Shown here piece by piece: positions 24,501-36,500 of a stretch of DNA of 64,000 nucleotides (its first letter is position 1; each line of letters opens with the position of its first letter). Source of the stretch: Podocnemis expansa (lineage: Eukaryota; Chordata; Testudines; Podocnemididae); contig ML682005.1 in NCBI GenBank assembly GCA_007922195.1, positions 41,883,177 through 41,947,176 of the forward strand, in the 5' to 3' direction. The notes beneath the pieces were generated by a model. The model saw only the letters and a list, made by a program, of their open reading frames with translations, ran no database searches and had not been told where the DNA came from. A program made the position numbers and the translations under genes.

Positions 24501-27500
24501 ATCTGGAGTACTGTGTCTAGTTTTGGGGCCCCCCACCGGAGGAAGGATGTGGACAAGTTGGAGAGAGCCCAGTAGAGGGCAATGAACATGATTAAGGGTG
24601 AAACAAGTGACTTATGAGGAGAGGCTGAAGGAACTGGGCTTGTTTAATTTGCAGAAGAGAAGAGTGGGGACGGGTTGATTTCGGCCTTTAGCTACTTGAA
24701 GGTCTGGTTCCAGGAAGGTTGAAACTTAGCTGTTCTCAGTGGTGGCAGATAACGGAACTAGGAACAATCGTCTCAAGTTGCAGTGGGTGATTTGATTATT
24801 AGGACAATCTTTTTCACTAGGAGAGTGGTGAAGCACTAGAATAGTTTACCTAGGGAGGTGGTGGAAGTTCCGTCCTTGGAGGATTTTAAAGACCAGCTTG
24901 ACAAAGTCCTAGCTAAGACGATTTAGTTGGGGTTGGTCCTGCTTTGAGTGGGGGATTGAACTAGGTGACCTCCTAAGGTCTTGTGCAATCTTAATATTCT
25001 ACAATAAACCATTCATAGCTTTAATACAATATGGTCCCTGCAGAGATTGCATACAATTACAGTATCATAACTTCAGTCCAAGTGTTTATGTGCACATCGC
25101 AGGACTCACCACGGACACTACCTGGCATTGGCAGAGTGCCAAGGGTCTATTTGGAAATGGAAACTCAGCTACTTTCCAACTATTTGAAAGAACTCCTCCA
25201 CAAAAGGGCAGTGGTATGTTGGAAGGAAACCTTCACTGCCACTATTGTGCTATCCCTGATTTTGTGTGTAAACCATGACTGCTTCCCTAAGACTGTCAAA
25301 CCCGAGCTTTTTTATAAGCTTGAAACTGATTTTTAAAAGGGATGTAGAGGGTTCTACAAACCCAGATAAAAATGGAATAGTAGCTAGGAACTAAACTATA
25401 AAGTGCTGACAGTCTCCATTCTCTTGACAAAATTTTAAAGCAGAGGAAGTTTCCCCATATTGCATCCTTTTAAATGTAATGTGTTAGCATCAAAGCTACA
25501 ATTGTTTGCCCGTCAGTATATAAAAAAAAATTTTTTTCAGTGTTATTCAGTTCAACTTCCTTTTAATGGAACCTATTTTATGATTCCTTTGGGTTTCTTT
25601 ATTTTAGTGTGCTCTCATTGTTCCTACTAGGTGGATGAGCTGTACGAAGCCTATTGTATCCAAAGACGTCTTTGTGATGGCGCCAGCAAAATGAAGCAAG
25701 CATTTGCAATGTCTCCTGCCAGCAAAGCTGCTCGAGAGAGTTTGTCTGAAATCAACAGAAGTTACAAGGAATACACAGAGGTCTGTGCTGAGCTGTTTAG
25801 TTCAGTCCTGCATTGGTTACATCAGTGGCACCATGCCCATAGATTTCAACAGGAGTTTTATCTGCATAAGGACTATAGCATCAGCACTTAAATTCATATC
25901 ACTAATTACATTTCCCTTTTGAAATATTTGGCTGATTCGAAATATAATAGGACTATTTTGTATTTACTTCTATGGGGCAGTGGGAGACTTATGAGTACAA
26001 GCTTGTCTCTCCGTCAGAGATGGATGAAACAGACAATGACGTTATGGTGTAATGCCACATTATCCCCATCTAAACATGCAGCTGGTGGCCACTGTTCAGG
26101 AAAAGGCACAAGTCTGCCTTCAATCTGTTTATCTGTACTCCCTAAATTCTTCCCATCTGGCAGATTTCAGTACATTATAGCTTCCATCAGCATGGAACCC
26201 AGTTGCATAAAGATATCTGCTGCATCTTTTCCCATCTAACCCATTATGATCAAATCTATGTTATCAACATGAGTTTGTGTCATGATGTGGAAAAGGCTCT
26301 GAAAGGCTTTAGCAGCACAGTTATTGGATAACTGCAATCTTCTTCAATACAGAGAAGGCACTGGGTAAAGTCCAATGCCTCTTGCTCTCCACAGCCTTTT
26401 CTCATAGTGTGTTCCACATAATCAAAGTGTAAAATACACTGAGATCCACTTTGGCACATATCCTTTGCTGAAGGGAGAGGTGGGAAAATCATCAGCTTAC
26501 ACATGATGGCTGAGCTTTCCTTCTGCCAACACCAGGATTATATACTGCAACAAAAGAACATTGGGCCAGATTCAACCCTGATGTAAGCAAGCATATGTCA
26601 CCTGAAGTCAGCAGAGCTGCAGATGCCTGTTCCAAAGGTGACTTTGGTAGATTGATTTTAATCTAGATACTTCTCCCACAATATTCATTAAATACATTTT
26701 TTTCTTTCCAAAATATTTTTTGTAAGAAAGAAAATAAGTTGGGAAGCTGCTCTGATGTCAATATTTCATTTTCTAACACAGAACATGTGCACCATTGAAG
26801 GAGAGCTGGAAAACCTACTGGGGGAGTTTTGCATCAAGATGAAAGGTAATTGCATCCTCCCTTTCTGCATGAACAGAATTGCAGGAATTCTCTCTGTGTG
26901 TTTCTCTTTGTGAAAGCTCTAAGAGCAAAAGCTAATTTAGGTTTAATGTATGAGAGGTTTGTTTTTCTCATCACATCAGTTGCTGACTGCAGAGCCCTCA
27001 CTTACACCCACACTTGGTAGAGTGGTTCATGCTAGTTTGATGTTCACAGTGAGCTCTTCTAAGACAATTTTTCCTATTTCAAAAGGGATAGCCGTGTTAG
27101 TCTAGTCCCATAAACAAACAACAAGGAGTTGTGTGGCACTTTAAGACTAATGGATTTATTTTTTGCATGAGCTTTCATGGGAGAAAATCCCACGTCCTCA
27201 GATGCTTCGAATATGGGGGAACTTACAGAAAGGAGTTCCCCCATCTTCGAAGCATCTGAGGACGTGGGATCTTCTCCCACGAAAACTCATGCAAAAAATA
27301 AATCTTAGTCTTAAAGTGCCACACAACTCCTTGTAATTTTTCCTATATTTGAAGGAGATAGGGTGATTTACGTTGCATTGGCTCTTAAAATGAATGTGTG
27401 ATGCAATTTGTAAGGATACTCTATCTTCTGCCTCTATTTCCATAACTCTACTAAGAAACTACATTAGTGCCTGTGGATCAGAATTTTAAAACATTTTCTT

Positions 27501-30500
27501 ATTTTGTTAACAAGTTTCAAAGTCACTTTACCTTTGCAGATGTTAAGTTTTGAGGAGTTTTCTATTTTGAGTAAGAGTTAAAAATAGAGTAGTAGTGTCT
27601 TACTTTTGAAAGATCCATCTAGCTCAAGGGTATAATATATGTTTCAGCCTTAAATACTCTTTTTTTTTTTTTTTCAGTGGAGGTCTGATTCCTCCTACTG
27701 AATTAATGGTTCTGAATACAATACAAGTTATTTTGCACTGACACAGATACATTCTTTGACAGTTCCAGTGAATCATTAGGAATATTAAGTCTAATTTCAG
27801 GACGCAAGGGCTCAGGGAAAAAATTTGGAAAAAAAAATTCTACTTGTCATTTTTCTTCACTCTCATTAGTCATTAGTACCAAGATACTCATGAAAACAAA
27901 GCGTCCTTGAAAAATCATAAGCTTTTTGTGTATATTCCTCACTCCAAAGTTCCTGCCTACACTGGATGAAAAGACACTGCAAAAAATATTAGTTGTAGCA
28001 TCTTGAGCTTGCAACACATGTAAAAAGACTTTTCTTCCATGTGGCAATTTCTCTCAGGCATTTTACAAACATTCATTGTTTCAGCTGGTTGCAACACTTG
28101 ATACAAGATCTAGATTTATCCAAGTTCAAGCTGAACTGATGCAGGCTATAATCATTTGTCCCCAGTGGGAATGGAAAGTGACAAGTGTTGCAATTGTACG
28201 TGTATGGTATTGTATTTAGCCCTTCTTAACTCCATCCACAGAACAACATCTCTCATGTAGGAGTCCCTGCGCACTGCAATACTTCTGGGCACTGTCTGAG
28301 AGGTAGTCCCAAAATGCAATGATATGGCCAAGGCTATAAGACACATTACGAATGAAAAAGAGTAAAATTGGTTCTGTAACAAAATTGCTGTGTAGATAGC
28401 ATAAACCAATTACAAGAGCAGATGCTGCAAGAAGCTGCTTCTGAAAGTCAGCAGCCCTGAAAGATGGATGTGTGCATAAGGTTATTTTAGTGACACCCTT
28501 GCTGATTGCAGCAGAAATTATTATTATTACTGCATTTCTCACACACCCTGGCCTTTCAGTGAAATCAATATCTTGATAGTCTGGTCTTGCATTCTATGTG
28601 TGTAAGTGAAAAATAAAGATCACGAATACAGTATTTTAAGTAAAAACCCTGCTTACATGCATAATCCCCTAACATAAATGAATGGGGAAAAGAAATAAGG
28701 GATGAGAAATTAGTATTTTCTCTATGAAGTGTAAGACTTTTAATGACAACTTCCCCTGTTCAGTAGACATCCTCAAGCAAATAATCAGTTCAGTCCTGGG
28801 TACTGCTGGATCTCTCCAACAACAGCTCCAGGTGAAACAGCAACACTGAACCCACCTAGAATCTGAGGGAGGAGCTTAACTATACATCTCTGAAAAATCT
28901 TAAGCATTCCCAGTCATTTCTGTTCAAGCCACTTGTAGGTGTCATGCTTTAATACTGATAGAGCAACACAGTTTCCTCCACTTGCACTGAATGAACAATG
29001 TCAGAAGGTAAAGGGTCTTAGCTCTGTTTTTATAATATAGGGTGTTAGAAAAGGAATTGTTTTATGAAGCAAGGATAATGGCCTTGCCAGGCCACTGTTC
29101 AGGATTACCTCCTCGGCTGAAAGGAAGGGTACATGGCGTATAACCCATCTCTAATAGCTGCTCTAGTACTAGAATAATAATTTTCAAACTTTTTTCCTTG
29201 GGACCCAGTTAAAAAAAAAATCATTTATGTCCATGGCCAAACAATTACATCTTTGAACAATGCATTCCAGTCTTGCAGCAACAGCAGCAGGGGTGCTGTG
29301 ACCCAATACCTGAGGGTCTGCAACTGTACTGCAGGGGTCTCGAACTCAAATCACCATGACAGCTGCATGAGGACTAGGACATTAGCCTGAGGGCCACGCC
29401 ACTGATACCTTTTCATACAAAGATATTGATAGTGATAGTGTCATTGCAGGCCACGAGAAATAACTTTAGGGGCCGCATGCAGCCCTTGGGCTGCGAGTTT
29501 GAGACCCCTGCTGTATTGGGTCCTGACCCATAGTTTGAAAACCACTACACTAAAGGATGAGGCACAGTCAACTAAACTAATCTCCCACAATTCCTCTCCC
29601 AGCTCCTGTGGAAATATCCTTCTATAAAGCTGCAGCCATTTGAACAAGAACAGAGGCGAGGCATGATCCTGGCTGAGCCAGTATTACCAAGAACTACAGT
29701 GCTGGCTAGAAGGGGATTCTGGCCCATAAAAGCTTAGGTGCAAATAAATTTGTTAGTCTTTACGGTGCCACAAGCCGCCTCATTTGCTTTTTAGACTTGC
29801 TCTTTCTACTACTCCTTTTTGTGTCCCTTCATCCAGCAAATGCTGGAGGCCAATCCTCTGTTCACCTGGACCTGATCAATGGCAAAGCAGGAGCTGCAGT
29901 TTTAAACTACTCTCTCCCTGTCCTTCTACTTGGCTGAAAAACTATGGGTTCTTTTATCTACATCCAATACGATCAGTGATGCTGCCCAGCAGAGAGCAGG
30001 TTGGCTTCTACAAGCACGTTTACAGAGATGGAAGCAGCAGCAGAGTGCTAGTAAATGTCAATTATTTATAAACAATAAATAAATTAGAAAGTGGGAGGCA
30101 ACATGAGACCTGACAGATGCCTGCTTTGTTCTCCTACTCCCAGTGCTCAGGAGAGAGTAGAGGATATGCTGCTTTCTGTTAAAGAAGCCACCAAAGAAAT
30201 TAAAGGAAAGGTCTGAGTCCAGATTCTTAACACAAGGGCCAACTACACCTCACAACCGGTAATAAAAGAAGAATGTTTACGTGCAATAGGGTGGATTTAA
30301 GACTTCATATTTTAGAAAGAGGGCTTGTTTTGTGAATAGGGAAATGAAGTCTGCAACTCAGGAGTCTTGAGCACAATTCCCTGTTCTGCCACAGCCTTTC
30401 TGTAGGACTTGGGTTAGTCACATAAGTCCAGATCCTCAAAGGTATCCTCCCATTGCAATCCATGGGAGTGAGGCACCTAAATACTTTTGAGATATTATAG

Positions 30501-33500
30501 TCTCTCTGGGCCTCACTTCCCCATGCTTCTCTATGTATATGCTATTCAGAAACTATAGTGATTGAACCCATATAAGGTTTTAAGGTGATACAAAGAGGTG
30601 TAATTAGGAGTAATGGGATAAAGTAAAGGTGAAGACTTTTATGTCACATATCATCAACAGCTTCTTAATAAGGAGATCTGTGAGACTGCAGGAAAGTGGA
30701 AGAAGTTCCCTCCTGTGGATCAATTAAAATTAGGCTTGTGAAAAACTAGCAGATGTGTTAGGATAGCTGTAGGGAACAGTCTTGCATGGGCAGGAAGAGG
30801 GATAAAACTGGTGTGTCTGTCTCTAACTTCCTTGCATCTGTGAAGAGAAAGTATCTGAAAAGAACCCTGCTGTTTATAATTTGTCTGTTTGTTAGCTGTT
30901 AGCAAGTAAATATAAAGCAGTCACTGATGCCAACTTTTATGAGCCTCATTACATAGGTTTTATTCTTAAAGCCCCAGCTTATAGAGGAACATAGCTAAAA
31001 TGAAAACGGTCCACTTTTAAATCAATCAGATCAATTTTAATTAATTATTTTTTTTTATATGAAAGGTATTGGGCCCTGCTGGTTACACAGAAAAGCTTGA
31101 AGCCATAAATTCTGGAGGCTCAAAAGGCAAATAAGAACTACTCCAATGTATTATTTCAACAGGTTATTTTCAAGTAATCTCATGATCTGTTTGAGGCTTG
31201 GCTCATGGTTTTTGAACAGTTGGAGCTGGCAGCACTGGCATTTTCTGGGTTTTTCTATCAGGTGGGAAATGCATTTTTAAATGCATGACATGCTCTCACT
31301 GAAACAGTAAGTTAGTTTGTGAAGGGTTGCTGCCACCTATAGACAAGACTTGAGAACAGAATACAGTATTAAAAGCTCATGTGATAAACCAACATGTTAA
31401 TCTTTAAAAGTGCCACAGGACTCCTGGTTTGTTTTGCTGAACTAAACTAACATGGCTACCCCTTTGGAACACAATGGATATGTCTACATTGCTCTGCGTT
31501 TTCAAAAAAACTTTTTTTCTGGATAAGTATTTTGAAATAATTATCTCAAAAAAGCTTTTTTTCAAAAACGTTATTTTGGGACAACAGTCCAGGGACCGCT
31601 CATTGTCCCGAAATAGCGTGGCTTTTTTTTTTTTTTTAAATGAGGTTTAGCAATCCCAAAAAAGCACTCCGGTATTTCAAGATACCAGAGCGCTTTTTTC
31701 AAAAAAGCTAAGCCTGACCGCTTTTTCGAAAGAAAAAGCCTTTTTTGAGGTGGCTTTTTTTTTTTGAAAAAGCTATCCCCAGAAATGGCAAGGCTTTTTT
31801 TCTGAAAAAGCCTCCCTATCTCATCCATTGCCTTGCTTTTTTCGAAAAAGAAAGTCCAGTGTAGACTTTATTTTTCTAAAATAAAATAAAATAAAATAAA
31901 ATGAAAGAAAGAAAAAACTACGGTATTTTGGGACGAGTGGTTCCCTGACTGTTTGTCCTGAAGTAGCATTTTTGAAAAAAGTTTTTTTTGAGATAATTAT
32001 TTCAAAATACTTATCCCAAAAAAAGTTTTTTGAAACTGCAGAGCAATGTAAACGTACCCAATATTAGTATAGGTCTGCATGCCACCAGGTCTATGATACT
32101 TAGTGACCACTTTACTGCCTCAAAGCCAATGGTTGCTCCATACAAACCAAGGTCAGATTCTGCTCTCAGTTACATTAGAATTTAACTGTTGTCAGAAAAG
32201 TTGACATCAGTATAAATGAGAGCAGTTTTGCTGTATAATATTTCTTATGGATGAGTGCTCATTGTATGTGTGTAAAACCCCATGCAACGCTGCATAAAAT
32301 ATTGGAATCAACCTGAAGATCTAAGCTTTCTTTGTACAATTCATAGTGTACCCCCATAATGCTCCACTGAATAATTGCATTTATTATAGGTGTCACTATT
32401 TGTGTGTTTTCCCAGCCACTTGATTTGTGTCTTATCTTATTAGATGACTTATAGAGCAGCAGTAAAGAATTTGAGGCGCTAGCAAGAAGTTTTCAAAGCT
32501 AAAATCCACCCAGATGCATAAATGAGACATTCAAACACCAAACAAATTAAATCCATGATTCAGTTACTCTGCTTAATCTGCGTCCTATGCTCATGTTCCC
32601 CATCAACAAAGTATAAAGCTAGCAGTTTCTTCTCTCTCAGTGGAATCTTTGAAGGAGCCAGAGGGGAAGCCTGAATCTCCAACAGTAAGAAGACCTGGTG
32701 GATTCAAGTCAACCCTCTTGGAAAGCAGATGTGCAAAGTACTGACTGACATGGCATGAGCACTGATGCCACCAAGGAGTGCCATCAGTGTTTTGATCAGA
32801 TATGAAGCATACAATTTGTATAAGAAAAAAGGAGCTAGAAAGGGAAGGAGGGGCTAAACAAAGAGTGTCCTCTAAAAATGAGCTCAAATGTCATTTGCTT
32901 TTAGGTCTGGCTGGCTTTGCCCGTCTTTGTCCTGGAGATCAATATGAGGTAAGCACCATGTCGGTTTCCTTACTATAAAGTAAGCGGGGAAAGAGGAAGC
33001 AGATTCCCATCATTCTGAACATGATCATGAAAGTACCATATTGTGGTGCCACCTCTGGAAAAAAGCTGCTTTTTCTCACATACATGATAAGAAAAGCCCT
33101 GCTGTTGGTTGTGAGCAGTCAAGCAAGATCAGACCTAATGTATGGGAGGATGGCTATTAAGATGATAGGTCTGTCTGCATTGTTTGAGAAGGAAACCATG
33201 TCTCACAATATGTATTCCTTGCATGAGTCTCAAATTCCTCTTTTAGACAGCTCTTCCTTTATCCAATCAGGCAAGACTGAATAGAGCAAATCTGTTAGAG
33301 AAACACTAAATCAAAGGATATTGGATAGATGGACCACAGTCTGACCCATCATGGCCTTTCTTATTATCACTAGTTTTGCCTTTATCACATGCAGATCAGA
33401 ACCAAACAGAACCTTTCTGAAGTCAGTAGTTTGATGAAAGATCCCCCTCCCTTACCAAAACCTACTTATTAATCCACTAGTCACTATTTCTTTCTTGCAG

Positions 33501-36500
33501 TGGCAGACGAACCATAGGGGGCAGCCAGCTAGCTAGTTAGCAGAAGGGTATCTCTACAGAAGACTGGCCAAGCAGTCTAATTGTCCCTTACCAGGATTGT
33601 CCAGCTGAGATGGCCTGCTAGTCTCACCCCTTTCAAATATAGCATTAGGTATGAGACTTCATTTAAATTTATGCCACAGAGTGTACAGAATCTTGGAGTG
33701 TGCAATATTCCTCTGTCTTCCCAAGAGACTATAACGGTCCCTGGCGAATCCTGGTGCCTGCAAATTGATGTAGCAGGCAGCCCTTCAATTGTCTTAGGTT
33801 ATGTTCACACACAAAGATCTTGTTTCGAAACACCTTATTTCGAAATAACAAAAAAGTGTTTTCAAAATAAGGGAGAAGGAGGGAATCGAAATAGCATGTC
33901 CAGTGTGACATGCTATTTCGAAATAGGAGAGGGGAGGGGGAGGGAGGCCCTGTGCTGGGCCAGGGAAGCCCCAGCCCTGGGATTCCCCTGCCCCCTGCGG
34001 CTCTGGCCAGGGGTGAGGGGGGCTCCCTCTACCCCCCACCACCTCTGTCCGGGGCAGGGAGGCTTCCCCTGCCCCCCCCGCGGGTCAGGCCTCGGGCGGG
34101 GGGCTTCCCCTGCTGGGTGCGGGGGGGCTTTCTCCACCTCCCCCCGCACGGCTCCTGGTGCGAGGGTGCTTCCTCCGCCCGCCCCCCCCCTTTGGCTCCT
34201 GCCGGGCACGGGGGTTCCAGGGGCCGCGTGCGGGGGCAGAGGAAGTGTGGGAGGGTGGGGCGACCCAGGCTTGGGGGCAGTCCCAGCCGGCTTACCCCCC
34301 CTTCCCTTTGCCGGGGGTTGGGGGGCGAAGGGGGCTGAGGCTCCCGTCCCCCCCTGCTCCCAGCAAGAGGAAGCGGGGGGAAGCTGGCTGGGGCACCCTC
34401 TGACCCCCTGCGCCCCACTCAGCACCCTGGCCAGGGTGCTGGGGGGGGGGAACCTTCCCTCCAGGGTGCTATGCACCATGGGAGGAAGGCCTTTGTTATT
34501 TTGAAACAAAGGTTGTTTCGAAATAACATGTCCAAATGGCTTATTTCGAAACCACTGGTTTTGAAACAAGCCTCCTTTCGACAGCAAAGTGGGTTTAAGC
34601 TGTTTCAAAAGGAGGGCTCTTGTTTTGAAATGAGGATCTCCCTCCTTTTGAAACAAGAAAACATCAAACTACCAGTGTTGTTTTGAAATAAAAGCCCTGT
34701 GTGAACACACCGCTACTCTCTAACAACGGAAGGGAAGCTGTGATCTCTTGACAAGAGGAGGTGGCATGGGGAGGAGAGAACAACAGATCCCATGCAATCT
34801 CAGGCAGACTTCTCACAAGCATGTTTCCTTGTGGTGTTTTTGCAAATCTCACCTCTGAATCTTTTCAAGTCTTTCCATCTCTAGTAGTGATGCAGTTTAT
34901 TAATGATATCACCATCTTCTTTTTCTGAGTGCTAGCTGCTGAGAAGGAAGAGATTTCTGGTATTTAGGGGGTTGCCTTCCTTTCCTGCAGGTACTTCTTG
35001 TCGCTTTGGCTTTAGCTGCTGAGTGAGACAGAAAGCTTTGCACCTTTCCTTCTGTGAGACATCTAGTGACATGAGAACAGGTTTACATTATGAAACAAAT
35101 GTGAGAGAATGCACTGCAGTGTTCCATCAATATAGTCTTTCCTTCATGTTTGGTGGAAAGCAGAACTCAGCATACATAGCATCTATTTCTTCAGGTGCAT
35201 CAAAATGACCCTTTTCCTCCTATCTTCCTCTGACATTTGTCTGCTGAGAATGAGTGAGAGAACAGGTAGAGGCATGCACATCAAGAAAATCAGAGGACTT
35301 TTCTTTCCCACAGATTTTCATGCGTTATGGCCGCCAGAGATGGAAATTGAAAGGCAAAATTGAAGTGAATGGCAAACAAAGCTGGGATGGAGAAGAAATG
35401 GTTTTCCTCCCTCTTATTACTGGACTGATCTCTATTAAGGTAAACACACCAGCTTGTACTGTTCTAGCTGCAGCTGCTGAAAACAGCCTAAAAAGATGAA
35501 ATACACTGTAAGGCCCTGATCCTATACTATGGCGTTTTACCCTTGCAGGTCACAGAAGTTAAAGGACTTGCTACTCACATTCTTGTGGGAAGTGTTACCT
35601 GTGAAACAAAGGACTTGTTTGCCGCTCGGCCTCAGGTGGTTGCTGTGGACATTAATGACCTTGGGACTATCAAACTGAACCTTGAAATCACCTGGTAGTA
35701 AGTAGAAATGCCTTATATTTCCATGGGTCAGTAGCTGCTCAAAGCCAAATATTGTCTTGTTTCCCTGGCTAAAAGCATTGGGAGATGGCAGTCACCTAGG
35801 CTTTAGCACAGGCCTTCTGTGTGACTTGAGGCAAGTCACTAAGAGCACACGGAAGCATGTAGAGTACAGACCCTGCAGGCCCAGCCAGCACAGGTGAAAA
35901 TAGTGGTGTAGAACAGCAAGGCACAATTAGTTGAGTCGAATAGCATCGAGTGCTGTACACACCTGCACCTAAGAGTACATACAGTACACAATTCACTGTA
36001 CGCCAAGCACTGCCTCCCACATCTACGCTGCTATTTTTAGTAGTGCAGTGTCCTGCTATCTTCCCTCACCAGAGTCTTTCACTGTTATTGATGAGCGTGG
36101 ATGTAACCTCTCACTATAGCAGCACATATTCTATATACCACAGCAAGTGTATGTAAGATCTTACTGAAGCTGGGATGGGTGAAAGGGGATGTCACTTGAT
36201 TACCTGTTCTGTTCACCCCCTCTAAAGCTTCTGGCATTGGCCACTGTCAGAAAACAGAATATGTAATAAATAGACCATTGGTCTGACCCAGTATGGCCAT
36301 TCTTATGTTAGTGGTTTTTTTCTTTCTTCAGTTCCCTACCTTTAAGATGGGTAGAGCAGCATTTCTGTACTTTACAGGGATGTCATAAGGACAAATACAT
36401 CATAGATTTGGGCACTCAGATACTACAGTAATGGAGGCATATAGGTACCATAGACAGACATCTCATCAAAAAAACATCTGAGGGCAAATTTGGGCTCATA

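Larger units (their letters stand above)
20863..25630 (+). other. RIPOR2: RIPOR2 intron 5
   Basis: 4.8-kb intron between gtaatg and cctactag. Holds a G14 run (21021-21034), a 35-unit CA microsatellite (21497-21566), a hAT-like element (23131-23317) and a CR1 3' fragment (about 24019-25005). No conserved open frame seen. Confidence 0.85.
26846..32904 (+). other. RIPOR2: RIPOR2 intron 7
   Basis: 6.1-kb intron, the longest. Contains a large palindromic fold-back repeat (27078-27333), nested hAT elements (29175-29547), two more fold-back family fragments (29727, 31371) and a T-rich inverted-repeat element (31475-32060). 27340-29170 and 32070-32900 show nothing I recognise. Confidence 0.85.
32949..35313 (+). 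other. RIPOR2: RIPOR2 intron 8
   Basis: Contains a CR1-like tail (33285-33365) and a 915-bp inverted-terminus element with a GC-rich core (33797-34711). The rest is unremarkable. Confidence 0.85.

Noticed and set aside
31475..32060. CRISPR-like or tandem array of ttttttcgaaaaag motifs
   Set aside because: Spacing is irregular and the motifs are sub-terminal palindromes of a DNA element in a vertebrate genome.
33581..34504. 307-codon open frame on the plus strand
   Set aside because: It crosses the GC-rich core of a DNA element, is low-complexity Pro/Gly/Arg, and has equally long partners on the minus strand. No family resemblance.
33913..34656. 247-codon open frame on the minus strand
   Set aside because: Same GC-rich core; lack of stops follows from composition.
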